The notes: generated by a model not told the origin, from the sequence alone. Positions 16,647-25,148 are shown, counted from the stretch's first letter. The stretch: 53,645 nucleotides of DNA from an uncultured Oscillospiraceae bacterium (GCA_944387635.1 CALXFT010000008.1:1-53645), one strand, 5' to 3'. A program made the numbers and translations.

Positions 16647-17329
16647 TCATCGCATGTGACTTTTCTTCCGCCGAGGCGACCTTCGCCTTCCTGGACAAGT
16701 TCACCGGAAAGAAGCCCTTCGTAAAGATCGGCATGGAGCTGTACTATGCCGAAGGTCCCAGCATCGTCCGGGAAATCAAGGCCCGCGGCCACAAGATCTT
16801 CCTGGACCTGAAGCTCCACGACATTCCCAACACCGTGAAAAAGGCCATGTCCGTCCTGCGCGGCCTGGACGTGGACATCACCAACCTCCACGCCGCCGGT
16901 ACCACCGCCATGATGCGCGCCGCCCTGGAGGGCCTGACCCGTCCCGACGGCACCCGGCCCCTGCTGATCGCCGTGACCCAGCTGACCTCCACGGACCAGG
17001 CAGCCATGGAGCAGGACCTGATGATCCACGCCCCCATTGACCAGGTGGTCATGCACTACGCCGAGACCGCCAGAAACGCGGGGCTCGACGGCGTGGTCTG
17101 CTCCCCCCTGGAGGCCGAGAAGGTCCATGAACGCTGCGGCAGGAACTTCCTCACCGTGACCCCCGGCGTCCGCTTCGCCGACGGCGACGTAGGCGACCAG
17201 AAGCGGGTCATGACCCCCGCCGCCGCCAAGGCCATCGGCTCGGACTACATCGTGGTGGGCCGCCCCATCACCGCCGCCGCGGACCCCGTGGCCGCCTACC
17301 AGCGCTGTCTGGCGGAGTTCTGCGACTGA
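16631..17329 (+). CDS. pyrF: Orotidine 5'-phosphate decarboxylase
   Basis: 232 residues, group I (B. subtilis-like) family. The catalytic DxKxxD array is in FLDLKLHDIPNTV (around residues 57-64), and the phosphate-gripping end is VTPGVRFADGD plus YIVVGRPITAA. It converts OMP to UMP, the last step of the pathway. The start codon lies inside the end of pyrD, with AGGAGG (16616-16621) as ribosome site. Confidence 0.96.
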   Translation: MGKDVIIACDFSSAEATFAFLDKFTGKKPFVKIGMELYYAEGPSIVREIKARGHKIFLDLKLHDIPNTVKKAMSVLRGLDVDITNLHAAGTTAMMRAALEGLTRPDGTRPLLIAVTQLTSTDQAAMEQDLMIHAPIDQVVMHYAETARNAGLDGVVCSPLEAEKVHERCGRNFLTVTPGVRFADGDVGDQKRVMTPAAAKAIGSDYIVVGRPITAAADPVAAYQRCLAEFCD

Positions 17330-17352
17330 TTCGGAAACGAGGAGGATATGAC

Positions 17353-18009
17353 ATGGAAAGCTACAAAAAAGAGTTTATTCAGTTCCTGGAGGGCGCCGGC
17401 GTTCTGAAGTTCGGCGACTTCACCGCCAAGTCCGGCCGGAAGATCCCCTACTTCATCAACGCGGGCATGATCAAGACCGGCCAGGAGATCGCCCGCCTGG
17501 GCGAGTTCTACGCCAAGGCCTACTTTGACAAGATGGGCCGCAAGTCCACGGTGCTCTACGGCCCCGCCTACAAGGGCATTTCCATTGCGGTCTCCGCCGC
17601 TGTGGCCCTGTCCAGGAACGGCCTGAACGTCCCCTTCTTCTTCAACCGCAAGGAAGTGAAGGACCACGGGGAAGGCGGCGTCTTCGTGGGCTACGTACCC
17701 CAGGCCGGAGAGGAAGTGGTCATCGTGGAGGACGTGATCACCGCCGGCACCGCCATCCGGGAGAGCATGCAGATCCTGAGCCATCTGGAAGGTGTCAAGG
17801 TGGCCGCCACCTTCGTCATGGTGGACCGGAAGGAGAAGGGCCAGGGCGAGAAGGGCGCCATGCAGGAGATCGAGGAGCAGTTCGGCTTCCCGGTCTACTC
17901 CGTGGTGGATGTCTACGACATCATTGAATACCTGGAAGAAGATCCCGCCAACGAGGAGAATGTGACCCGGATCAAGAACTACCTGGCCGTAAACGGCGCC
18001 AAGGCATAA
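17353..18009 (+). CDS. pyrE: Orotate phosphoribosyltransferase
   Basis: 218 residues. The PRPP-binding loop VVIVEDVITAGTAIRE (near 118-133) and the flexible catalytic loop FFFNRKEVKDHGEGG are present. It joins orotate to PRPP to give OMP. This is the longer family form, with a C-terminal extension seen in many Clostridia. Last gene of the pyr operon, followed by a terminator at 18025-18075. Confidence 0.95.
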   Translation: MESYKKEFIQFLEGAGVLKFGDFTAKSGRKIPYFINAGMIKTGQEIARLGEFYAKAYFDKMGRKSTVLYGPAYKGISIAVSAAVALSRNGLNVPFFFNRKEVKDHGEGGVFVGYVPQAGEEVVIVEDVITAGTAIRESMQILSHLEGVKVAATFVMVDRKEKGQGEKGAMQEIEEQFGFPVYSVVDVYDIIEYLEEDPANEENVTRIKNYLAVNGAKA

Positions 18010-18024
18010 GCCCGATTTGTGAAA

Positions 18025-18075
18025 CTACCCCCATGGAACCCGCAATTCGCGGCTCCATGGGGGTAGCTTTCTTGG
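18025..18075 (+). terminator. Terminator of the pyr operon
   Basis: Long stem CTACCCCCATGGA.../...TCCATGGGGGTAG (18025-18037 and 18054-18066) with a GC-rich loop, followed by CTTTCTT. Confidence 0.85.
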
Positions 18076-18201
18076 CGTCCATTTTTTCTTAAGCACCTAT
18101 AATATCCAATTATTTTAGATATATCAATAGAAATTGCTGAATAAGCAGGACGGTTTGCGCCAATGAATATAGTACAATGATACGCAAAGGTGGTGGCAGA
18201 T

Positions 18202-18510
18202 GTGGAACGGGAAGACTTTATCCGGCGTCTTGTGCAGCTGCGCATGAACAAGGGCGTATCCGCAAGAGATATGAGCCTGTCCATCGGGCAAAGCGCGGGA
18301 TATATCAACAGCATCGAAAACGGCGTCAATTATCCGTCCATGGCGGTGTTTTTCTGTATTTGCGACTATCTTGGCGTTTCCCCCAAAGAGTTCTTCGATA
18401 CAGATTCCCGTGATCCGGGCAAGCTCGGTGAACTGGTAAGTGCCGCCCGAGGCCTGAGCAGCGCCCAGCTGGACAATCTCATCGCCCTGGCCAAGGATAT
18501 CCAAAAATAA
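18202..18510 (+). CDS. Small XRE-family DNA-binding regulator
   Basis: About 102 residues with an HTH_3 domain at the N-terminus. Helix-turn-helix core ARDMSLSIGQSAGYINSIEN is followed by YPSMAVFFCICDYLGVSPKEFF, then a short tail rich in L and A. I prefer the GTG at 18202 because AAGGTGG lies 8 bases before it; a GTG at 18190 would add four residues but lacks a site. Single gene between two terminators. Similar stand-alone regulators are common in Clostridia and their targets are generally unknown. Confidence 0.8.
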   Translation: MEREDFIRRLVQLRMNKGVSARDMSLSIGQSAGYINSIENGVNYPSMAVFFCICDYLGVSPKEFFDTDSRDPGKLGELVSAARGLSSAQLDNLIALAKDIQK

Positions 18511-18544
18511 AATGCAGAATGCCGTTTTTGGGCATTCTGCATTT
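18510..18544. terminator. Bidirectional terminator between the XRE gene and DUF1846 gene
   Basis: Perfect 14-bp stem AAATGCAGAATGCC/GGCATTCTGCATTT (18510-18523, 18531-18544) between two convergent genes, with A/T-rich flanks on both sides. Confidence 0.85.
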
Positions 18545-18555
18545 ATTCTGTGGAT

Positions 18556-20022
18556 TTAACCCTCGTAGCGGGGCTCGCAGGTCAGGTTGACGCCCAGGCG
18601 TTTGAAGGTCCGCTCGTCTACGGCGGACAGAATCACCGAGGAGTGGACCTCACAGCCCCGGAGCTTGCTCAGCTGCTGCATGGCGAATTCCGCCATGGGG
18701 TTGGTGGCCGCGCTGATGGACAGGGCGATCAGGGTCTCGTCGGTGTGGAGCCGGGGGTTCCGGTTGCCCAGGTAGTCCACCTTCAGATGCTGGATAGGGT
18801 CCAGGGCCACGGGAGAGATCAGGTGCAGATCCTTGGGCATGTTCCCCAGGGCCTTCAGAGCGTTGAGGAGCAGGGCCGAAGAGGAGCCCAGCAGGTCCGA
18901 GGTCTTGCCCGTGACGATCCGTCCGTCGTGTAGCTCCATGGCGGCGGCGGGGCCGCCGGTCTCCTCCGCGCGCTCCAGAGCGGCAGCCACCACACGGCGC
19001 TGGGCGGGAGTGACGTTTGCCTTCTTCATAAGCAGCTCCAGCTTCCGGACCACTTCTTCTCCGCCCTTGCCCTGCTTGAGCTGGCACATGGCGGCGTAAT
19101 ACCGGCGGATAATCTCCTGACGGGAGGCCTCGCAGGCCGCCTCATCGTCGATGATGCAGTTGCCGACCATGTTCACGCCCATGTCCGTGGGGGACTTGTA
19201 GGGGCAGTGGCCCAGGATCTTCTCAAAAATCGCCACCAGCACCGGGAAGGCTTCCACATCCCGGTTGTAGTTCACCGTGGTGATCCCGTAGGCCTCCAGG
19301 TGGAAGGGGTCGATCATATTCACATCGTTCAGATCCGCCGTGGCCGCCTCATAGGCCAGGTTGATGGGGTGGTTCAGAGGCACGTTCCAGATGGGGAAGG
19401 TCTCAAATTTGGCATAGCCCGCGGTGCAGCCCCGCTTATGCTCGTGGTACAGCTGGCTCAGGCAGGTGGCCAGCTTGCCGCTGCCGGGGCCGGGAGCCGT
19501 GACCACCACCAGTTCCCGGGAGGTCTCGATGTAGTCGTTCATGCCAAAGCCCTCGTCGCTGACCACATGGGCAGTGTCCGAGGGATAACCGGCAATGGCA
19601 TAGTGGTGGTACACCCGGATGCCGATGCCCTCCAGCCGGGCCTGGAAGGCCTTGGCCATGGCCTGCTGGTTGTAGCGGGTGAGCACCACGCTGGACACAT
19701 ACAGGCCCAGATCCCGGAAGATCCCGATGAGCCGGATCACGTCCATGTTGTAGGTGATTCCCAGATCATCCCGGACCTTGCTCTTTTCAATGTCGTCGGC
19801 GTTGATGGCAATGACCATCTCCACCTGGTCCTTCATTTGCAGCAGCATCCGCAGCTTGCTGTCCGGCTGGAAGCCGGGGAGCACCCGGGACGCGTGATTG
19901 TCGTCGTAGAGCTTGCCGCCAAACTCCAGATAGAGCTTGCCTCCGAACCGGGCGATCCGTTCCCGGATGTGGGCAGACTGGGTGCTGAGATACTGATCGT
20001 TGTCAAAAGCCTGTTTTACCAT
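18556..20022 (-). CDS. DUF1846 (UPF0371) family protein
   Basis: 488 residues, the normal length of this family. Recognisable segments include GKLYLEFGGKLYDDNHASRV near the N-terminus, GPGSGKLATCLSQLYHEHKR, in which GSGK resembles a nucleotide-binding loop, and TSDLLGSSSALLLNALK near the C-terminus. Crystal structures of the family exist, but its reaction is not settled; a nucleotide- or phosphate-related cytoplasmic role is only an inference. I take the ATG at 20022 (AGAGG ahead of it); the longer frame to 20115 would overlap the promoter region and has no ribosome site. Confidence 0.85.
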   Translation of the reverse strand: MVKQAFDNDQYLSTQSAHIRERIARFGGKLYLEFGGKLYDDNHASRVLPGFQPDSKLRMLLQMKDQVEMVIAINADDIEKSKVRDDLGITYNMDVIRLIGIFRDLGLYVSSVVLTRYNQQAMAKAFQARLEGIGIRVYHHYAIAGYPSDTAHVVSDEGFGMNDYIETSRELVVVTAPGPGSGKLATCLSQLYHEHKRGCTAGYAKFETFPIWNVPLNHPINLAYEAATADLNDVNMIDPFHLEAYGITTVNYNRDVEAFPVLVAIFEKILGHCPYKSPTDMGVNMVGNCIIDDEAACEASRQEIIRRYYAAMCQLKQGKGGEEVVRKLELLMKKANVTPAQRRVVAAALERAEETGGPAAAMELHDGRIVTGKTSDLLGSSSALLLNALKALGNMPKDLHLISPVALDPIQHLKVDYLGNRNPRLHTDETLIALSISAATNPMAEFAMQQLSKLRGCEVHSSVILSAVDERTFKRLGVNLTCEPRYEG

Positions 20023-20123
20023 GTTCTTGCCTCTTTCCCTTTCCTGTATTGCGCGCCGATACCCAAAATATTCGGCCTCCGGGCTTTCTTCCCCAGCCAG
20101 GCCGTGAAAACTCATACTTAGTT

Positions 20124-20152
20124 ATTATATCGAAAAGCCGGTTAAATAGCAA
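20124..20152 (-). promoter_or_regulatory. Promoter of the DUF1846 gene
   Basis: Minus strand: TTGCTA (20147-20152), a 17-base spacer and TATAAT (20124-20129). Confidence 0.7.
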
Positions 20153-20181
20153 GGTTTTCCACACGCTTTTTCCTCCACCCC

Positions 20182-20217
20182 AAAAAATATCCCGGTGGCC
20201 GAAGCCACCGGGATATT
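20182..20217 (-). terminator. Terminator of the surface protein gene
   Basis: Perfect 14-bp stem AATATCCCGGTGGC/GCCACCGGGATATT (20186-20199, 20204-20217); on the minus strand it is followed by six T. Confidence 0.9.
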
Positions 20218-20228
20218 GGGGTTGAAGT

Positions 20229-21758
20229 TTAGCGGACCACGCGCTTCTTGGTGAAGAAGTACACAGCCATCAGGGAGGCAGCGGACAGGCCCAGGATGGT
20301 CATGGGGATGTAGGTGCTGTCGCCGGTCTTGGGGTTGCTGGTGTCGGCGTTGCTGGAGCTGCTGGAGCTGGAAGAGCTGGCAGCCTTGGCGTTGTAGACC
20401 ATGATGTAGATATAGTCATCGCCGTCGTCGGTGATGTCAATGGTATCCACAGCGTCGTTGTCGTTGTAAGCGCCGTTGCGCCAGGTGGTGTCGGTGAACA
20501 GGCCGTCGTAGCTCATGCCGTCGCTGTCCTTGGCGGTGTAGTAGTTGCCCACCACACGTCTGGCCTCGTACAGGCTGATGGTGCCGTCGGCGTCGCCGTA
20601 GCTGCTGATGTCAACGACCTTGGCAGCGCTGGAGGTCTTGCCGTTCAGGAAGATCTTCAGGAAGACGTTGTCGGAGGAGTCGTTTCTGTCCCACTTGGCG
20701 TAGATCCGGACAGCCTTGGTATGGGAGTCGGCCAGAACCTCGTTGTCCTTGACCTTGTGGTCGAAGTCGTCATCCCAGTACCAGCCGTCGAAGACGTAGT
20801 CGGTACGGGTGGGCTTGGAGAACTTGGTGGCGATCTGGGACATGATGTAGCCCATGGTGGTGTCGGGGTCGGAGACCAGGATGTACTTATCGGTGGAACC
20901 CTGGTAGTTGTAGTCCAGAGTCAGCAGGATCTTCTCGGAAGCGCTGCCCAGAACCAGGATGACGTCGTCGTCATCTTCATCCACACCGGTGGTATCGTCG
21001 TCTCCGCTGTCATCCTTATCATCAATCTGCTTGACCATGATGGACAGGGTGTCGCCGGCGTAAACCTTAGCGGACAGGCTCAGATTAGACTTCTGCTCGC
21101 TGCTCCAGGCGTGGTCGAACTCATAGACGTCGTCCCAGCTGGAGTTCCAGCAGTAGTCCAGCAGATCCTCAACATAGGCGAACTCGCCGTTGGTGGGAAC
21201 CTTGGTTCCGGTGAAGACCGTATTGTTGCTGGAGTCAACCTTCACAACCAGTTTGATGGGCTCAACCACAGGCTCGGTGGTGGGCTCGGTAGTGGGCTCG
21301 GTGGTGGGCTCAGTAGTGGGCTCGGTGGTGGGCTCGGTGGTGGGCTCGGTAGTGGGCTCGGTAGTGGGCTCGGTGGTGGGCTCAGTGGTGGGATCGGTGT
21401 CGGAATCGTCGATCTTCTCCAGACGAATGTGGACAGTCTCACCGACATACACAACGGCGTCCTCAAGCACATCACTATTGCCGGTGGCTCTGTAGACATA
21501 AGCGTTTTTAAACGAGTAGTCGGCACGAGACTCGCCGGTCACTTTTTCAAAGTAATACTTGATCAGATTGCCGACGGTCACGCTGGAGCTGTCTCTGGGC
21601 GTGATTTCAGCGGAAGCTTCTTCTTCGCCATACTTAAACAAGACGGAAACGGTTGTGGGGCTTTCCGCCTCACCGGCCAATGCCTGGAAGGGAACTGCGG
21701 CTACCAGCAGCATGGCTACCAGCATCAGGCTCAGCAGCTTTTTACAAACAGTTCTCAT
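20229..21758 (-). CDS. Secreted cell-wall-anchored protein with TTEP repeats and NPKTG sorting signal
   Basis: 509 residues. An N-terminal signal peptide (about 1-28, ...LLVAAVPFQALAGEA) is followed by a first folded region, then about ten TTEP repeats (around residues 125-165) that form a spacer. A second region (about 170-240), an acidic linker DDSGDDDTTGVDEDDDD and an InlB B-repeat-like unit (DYVFDGWYWDDDF...IYAKWDRN) come next. A serine run and the C-terminal sorting signal NPKTGD end the protein, with a hydrophobic stretch and the basic tail FFTKKRVVR. Sortase would cleave after Thr and join it to peptidoglycan. The sorting motif is the NPKTG variant common in Oscillospiraceae. Adhesion or polymer binding is plausible but not shown. 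Confidence 0.85.
   Translation of the reverse strand: MRTVCKKLLSLMLVAMLLVAAVPFQALAGEAESPTTVSVLFKYGEEEASAEITPRDSSSVTVGNLIKYYFEKVTGESRADYSFKNAYVYRATGNSDVLEDAVVYVGETVHIRLEKIDDSDTDPTTEPTTEPTTEPTTEPTTEPTTEPTTEPTTEPTTEPTTEPVVEPIKLVVKVDSSNNTVFTGTKVPTNGEFAYVEDLLDYCWNSSWDDVYEFDHAWSSEQKSNLSLSAKVYAGDTLSIMVKQIDDKDDSGDDDTTGVDEDDDDVILVLGSASEKILLTLDYNYQGSTDKYILVSDPDTTMGYIMSQIATKFSKPTRTDYVFDGWYWDDDFDHKVKDNEVLADSHTKAVRIYAKWDRNDSSDNVFLKIFLNGKTSSAAKVVDISSYGDADGTISLYEARRVVGNYYTAKDSDGMSYDGLFTDTTWRNGAYNDNDAVDTIDITDDGDDYIYIMVYNAKAASSSSSSSSSNADTSNPKTGDSTYIPMTILGLSAASLMAVYFFTKKRVVR
21271..21396 (-). repeat. 12-bp tandem repeat encoding TTEP
   Basis: About ten copies of a 12-base unit (GTGGTGGGCTCG with third-position variants GTAGTGGGCTCG and AGTAGTGGGCTC). 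Each unit encodes Pro-Thr-Thr-Glu on the minus strand. The near-identical units make copy-number change by slippage likely, so linker length may vary between strains. Confidence 0.9.
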
Positions 21759-21796
21759 TGTTCTTACCTCCTAAAGATAATGAAATACTTTCTTTT

Positions 21797-21883
21797 TCAG
21801 AAATGCCTGCCCCCGGTGAAGGCCCTCCGGATCTCCTTCCGGATTCTCCGGGGGATGGCCTCTGCCTGTGACATCTCTTTCAT
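21797..21883 (-). CDS. Possible 28-residue leader ORF ahead of the surface protein
   Basis: The minus-strand transcript from the promoter at 21890-21918 would begin almost exactly at an ATG (21883) that opens a 28-codon frame, MKEMSQAEAIPRRIRKEIRR followed by AFTGGRHF, ending in TGA. It has no Shine-Dalgarno site, so translation would have to be leaderless. The peptide is basic and amphipathic. It lies 39 bases before the start of the surface protein gene. It may be chance. Confidence 0.25.
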   Translation of the reverse strand: MKEMSQAEAIPRRIRKEIRRAFTGGRHF

Positions 21884-21889
21884 GTCTGC

Positions 21890-21918
21890 ATTATACCCCA
21901 TCCCCTTCTGGAAGTCAA
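21890..21918 (-). promoter_or_regulatory. Promoter of the surface protein gene
   Basis: Minus strand: TTGACT (21913-21918), a 17-base spacer and TATAAT (21890-21895). It implies a leader of about 125 bases. The rest of the gap (21919-22106) is A+T-rich near 21920-21970 and shows nothing else I can name. Confidence 0.8.
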
Positions 21919-22106
21919 TAGGTAAATTACAAAAAATTACAAAGTATTTACATTTCTTAATAAAGCCTTAAATGTTTAAGTCCGTTTCCGGGGATGCGGC
22001 CGGAAAATCATTAACGAAAGCGAAAGAAGTTCCCGCAAAACGGTAACAAACCGAAACCATTCCAGGCCCAATCCAGGATGACCGGCCTTTTTCCTTATCT
22101 TACGGA

Positions 22107-22135
22107 TTGCATTTTTCCGGGCTCCGTGATACCAT
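22107..22135 (+). promoter_or_regulatory. Probable promoter of nagA
   Basis: TTGCAT (22107-22112), a 17-base spacer and TACCAT (22130-22135), 35 bases before the nagA start. Confidence 0.5.
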
Positions 22136-22169
22136 GAAGGAGACATCATACCAAGGAGGACTCCCGGCA

Positions 22170-23306
22170 ATGTATTATAAAAACGCACGCATCTATACCC
22201 CCGGCTTCCGCTTTCAGACCGGCGCCTTTGAGGTGAAGGACGGCCGGTTCGGCCAGATCCTTTTCGACGCTCCCGTTTCCGACGCCGTGGACCTGGGCGG
22301 CGCCACCGTCATCCCCGGCCTGGTGGACGTGCACAGCCATGGCAACTCCGGCGCGGACTTCTCCGACGGCGACTACGACGGCCTGAAAAAGATGGCCGCC
22401 TACTACGCCGCCCGCGGCGTCACATCCTTCGCCCCCGCTTCCATGACCCTGCCCTACGACGTTCTGGAGAAAGCCTTCGCCACGGCGGCCCGGCTGGTGG
22501 AGGAAGCCCCCGCCGGACACGCCCGGCTCATGGGCATCCAGATGGAAGGTCCCTACTTCTCCTATAAAAAGCGGGGGGCTCAGAATCCGGACTATCTGAA
22601 GGAGCCGGATTTCGAGGGCTTCCGCAAGCTCTACGAAGGCTGCGGCGGGCTGATCCGGATCGTGGACGTGGCCCCGGAGCTTCCCGGCGCGGCGGAATTC
22701 ACCGCCCGGGCCAGTAAGCTGTGCACCGTTTCCATAGCCCACACGGATTCGGACTATGACCACGCCAAGGCCTGCGTGGACGCGGGCGCCACCCATCTGA
22801 CCCATCTGTACAACGCCATGCCCGGCATCCACCACCGCAATCCCGGCGTCATCCCCGCCGCTGTGGAAAATCCCAAGGTCCGGGCGGAGATCATCTGCGA
22901 CGGCTATCACATCCACCCCGCCTCGGTCCGGCTGGCCTTCACCATGTTCCGCCACCGGATGATCCTGGTCTCCGACTCCGGCCGCTGCGCCGGTCTGCCT
23001 GAGGGCAGCAAGTTTGAGCTGGGCGGTCAGGACGCCTGGCTCCGCGGCGGCGTGGCGCGGCTGGCCGACGGCACCATCGCCTGCTCCGCCGCCAATCTGT
23101 GGCAGTGCCTGCAAAACGTCCTGTCCTGGGGCATCGCCGAGGAGGAAGCCATCCGGGCCGCCACCTACAACCCGGCCTGCGCCCTGGGCGTCCAGGACCG
23201 GATCGGCTCCATTGAGACCGGCAAGCTGGCAGACTTCATCATCTGCTCCGGCGACTACAAGACCAAGCGGGTCTTCCTGGGCGGTCAGGAGGTCCACCCC
23301 GCCTGA
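22170..23306 (+). CDS. nagA: N-acetylglucosamine-6-phosphate deacetylase
   Basis: 378 residues of the amidohydrolase superfamily. It removes acetate from GlcNAc-6-phosphate, feeding glucosamine-6-phosphate to glycolysis or cell-wall synthesis. Visible features: metal-site motif LVDVHSHGNSG (His55, His57), the metal-ligand glutamate in QMEGPYFS, and histidines in SIAHTDSDYDHA and CDGYHIHP. The catalytic Asp is in LVSDSGRCAG, where many homologues read SDAM. The ATG at 22170 follows AAGGAGG; the longer frame to 22107 overlaps the promoter. It stands alone here: no nagB or PTS gene is adjacent. Confidence 0.92.
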   Translation: MYYKNARIYTPGFRFQTGAFEVKDGRFGQILFDAPVSDAVDLGGATVIPGLVDVHSHGNSGADFSDGDYDGLKKMAAYYAARGVTSFAPASMTLPYDVLEKAFATAARLVEEAPAGHARLMGIQMEGPYFSYKKRGAQNPDYLKEPDFEGFRKLYEGCGGLIRIVDVAPELPGAAEFTARASKLCTVSIAHTDSDYDHAKACVDAGATHLTHLYNAMPGIHHRNPGVIPAAVENPKVRAEIICDGYHIHPASVRLAFTMFRHRMILVSDSGRCAGLPEGSKFELGGQDAWLRGGVARLADGTIACSAANLWQCLQNVLSWGIAEEEAIRAATYNPACALGVQDRIGSIETGKLADFIICSGDYKTKRVFLGGQEVHPA

Positions 23307-23356
23307 TCCGGCCCCAGCCACAGCACGCGCCATCCAGCCTTACTATATTATAAAAT

Positions 23357-23623
23357 GCTTATCGACTTCGCGCAGCAGAAAATTCAGATAACCGTTGCTT
23401 CTATGCAGACTTTCGTCTGGGCAGCTACCAGGATGCTTGCGCTGCACACGGTCACCGCACCGATTTGGCGCTTAAGGCAATACCGGCACGAATCGAAGAT
23501 CGCGCCGGGAGGGGTCCAGGGGAGGGCGGCTTTGAGAGCGGGAGCCAAGGGCCCGGCTTTAACCGAAACACTATGCATAAGGCTGACGCTTTTTAAAACG
23601 TTTTTTGTGTTAAGTCGATAATC
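23357..23623 (-). repeat. Dispersed intergenic repeat, copy 2 (with inserted module)
   Basis: Same element as 228-421 and 43509-43740 in the opposite orientation. The ends are near-perfect inverted repeats: GCTTATCGACTT (23357-23368) and AAGTCGATAATC (23612-23623). Between the common core and the right end it carries an extra segment (about 23551-23600) with GAAACACTATGCATAAGGCT, shared with the stem-loop repeat at 32170-32345. The gap 23307-23663 between nagA and the MATE gene holds only this element and the MATE promoter region. Confidence 0.85.
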
Positions 23624-23632
23624 ACGTATTAT
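23605..23632 (+). promoter_or_regulatory. Weak candidate promoter of the MATE gene, inside the repeat end
   Basis: TTGTGT (23605-23610), a 16-base spacer and TATTAT (23627-23632). The terminal inverted repeat of the element forms most of the spacer, so the repeat may supply the promoter of the transporter gene. Confidence 0.35.
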
Positions 23633-23663
23633 GATAAGCGAAAGAAAAGGAAAAGCAAACCAG

Positions 23664-25052
23664 ATGTCTACTTTACAACGCTACATTGGCGACCGCGGAT
23701 TCTACCGTCACGTCCTCGGCGTGGCCGTCCCCATCATCATTCAGAACGGCATCACCAACTTTGTCTCCATGCTGGACAATATCATGGTTGGCCAGGTGGG
23801 CACCATGCCCATGAGCGGCGTGTCCATCGTCAATAATCTGCTGTTCGTGTTCAACCTGTGCGTTTTCGGCGCCAGCTCCGGCGCGGGAATCTTCACCGCC
23901 CAGTTCTACGGCTCCCGGGATCAGGAGGGCATGCGGCACACCTTCCGGTTCAAGGTCCTGTCCTGCCTGCTGATCACCGTGGCAGGCTGTCTGATCTTCC
24001 TGGCCGGAGGCGCTCCCCTGATCGGCCTGTACCTGACCGGCGAGGGCGACGCCGCCGACGCCGCCGCCGTGCTGTCCTACGGACTGGACTATCTGCACGT
24101 GATGCTCTGGGGTCTGCCCGCCTTTGCCATGACCAACGCCTACTCCAGCACCCTGCGGGAGACGGGAAAGACCACCGTTCCCATGATGGGCGGCGTTGCC
24201 GCCGTCTTCGTGAACCTGTGCCTGAACTATGTGCTGATCTTCGGCCACTTCGGCGCCCCTGCCATGGGCGTCCGGGGCGCGGCCCTGGCCACGGTGATCT
24301 CCCGGTACGCGGAGCTGGCCATTGTGGCCGGATGGACCCACGCCCATCACGAGGAAAACGCCTACATCCGGGGCGTCTACCGCTCTGCCTACATCCCCGG
24401 CAGCCTGTTCAGGCGCGTCGTGGTCAAGGGCATGCCCCTGCTGGTCAACGAATTTCTCTGGTCCACGGGCATGGCGGTGATGACCCAGTGCTACTCCACC
24501 TGCGGTCTGAATGTGGTACCAGCCATGAACATCTCCAGCACCCTGTACAACCTGGGCAGCGTGGTGTTCCTGGCCATGGGCAACGCGGTAGGCATCATCA
24601 TGGGTCAGATGCTGGGCGCCGGCCAGCCTGAACCCCAGGTCCGGGACACCAACCGCAAGCTCATTGCCGTCTCCGTCACCTCCGGCCTGGTCTTCGGCTG
24701 CCTGATGGTCCTGGTCTGCGGCGCCTTCCCCCGGCTCTACAACACCACCGACGACGTACGCCAACTGGCCTCTCAGCTGATTGTGATATCGGCGGTGATG
24801 ATGCCCTTCAACTCCTACACCAACGCCACCTACTTCACCCTCCGCTCCGGCGGCCAGACTATGGTGACCTTCCTGTTTGACAGCTGCTTTGTCTGGGTCT
24901 GCTGCGTCCCCCTGGCCATGTTCCTCAGCCGCTTTGTGGGCCTGTCCATTCTGCCCCTGTACGCCGTCTGCCAGGCCATGGACCTGATCAAGTGCGCCAT
25001 TGGCTCGTTCATGCTCCGGCAGGGCAAATGGATTCAGAATCTGACCACCTGA
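23664..25052 (+). CDS. MATE-family multidrug/sodium efflux transporter
   Basis: 462 residues with about twelve membrane segments in two similar halves, typical of MATE (DinF/NorM-like) antiporters. The N-terminal part has VPIIIQNGITNFVSMLDNIM and GQVGTMPMSGVSIVNNLLF, and the second half starts near residue 255 with GMPLLVNEFLWSTGMAVM. It exports a cationic or drug-like substrate in exchange for Na+ or H+; the substrate is unknown. The ATG at 23664 is preceded by AAAGGAAAAG. A strong terminator follows at 25081-25124. Confidence 0.9.
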   Translation: MSTLQRYIGDRGFYRHVLGVAVPIIIQNGITNFVSMLDNIMVGQVGTMPMSGVSIVNNLLFVFNLCVFGASSGAGIFTAQFYGSRDQEGMRHTFRFKVLSCLLITVAGCLIFLAGGAPLIGLYLTGEGDAADAAAVLSYGLDYLHVMLWGLPAFAMTNAYSSTLRETGKTTVPMMGGVAAVFVNLCLNYVLIFGHFGAPAMGVRGAALATVISRYAELAIVAGWTHAHHEENAYIRGVYRSAYIPGSLFRRVVVKGMPLLVNEFLWSTGMAVMTQCYSTCGLNVVPAMNISSTLYNLGSVVFLAMGNAVGIIMGQMLGAGQPEPQVRDTNRKLIAVSVTSGLVFGCLMVLVCGAFPRLYNTTDDVRQLASQLIVISAVMMPFNSYTNATYFTLRSGGQTMVTFLFDSCFVWVCCVPLAMFLSRFVGLSILPLYAVCQAMDLIKCAIGSFMLRQGKWIQNLTT

Positions 25053-25080
25053 TCGCAGCCATCGCCATTTTATAGAAGCG

Positions 25081-25124
25081 CGCGCCGGTCCTGTCGATAT
25101 CAGCAGGACCGGCGCGCCGGTTTT
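25081..25124. terminator. Terminator between the MATE and SDR genes
   Basis: 13-bp stem CGCGCCGGTCCTG/CAGGACCGGCGCG (25081-25093, 25104-25116) followed by CCGGTTTT; convergent genes on both sides. Confidence 0.85.
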
Positions 25125-25148
25125 CTCTATATAATATACTATGTACTT

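Noticed and set aside
21271-21396. CRISPR-like tandem repeat
   Set aside because: 12-bp units without spacers, in frame inside a surface-protein gene; it is a coding minisatellite.
21976-22188. 70-residue minus-strand frame overlapping the nagA start
   Set aside because: No ribosome site, covers the nagA promoter and start, no recognisable sequence.
23357-23623. A small conserved protein encoded by the dispersed repeat (frame starting MLIDF...)
   Set aside because: The frame is open in all three copies, but substitutions between copies mostly change amino acids, there is no ribosome site, and the structure is better explained as a non-coding element.
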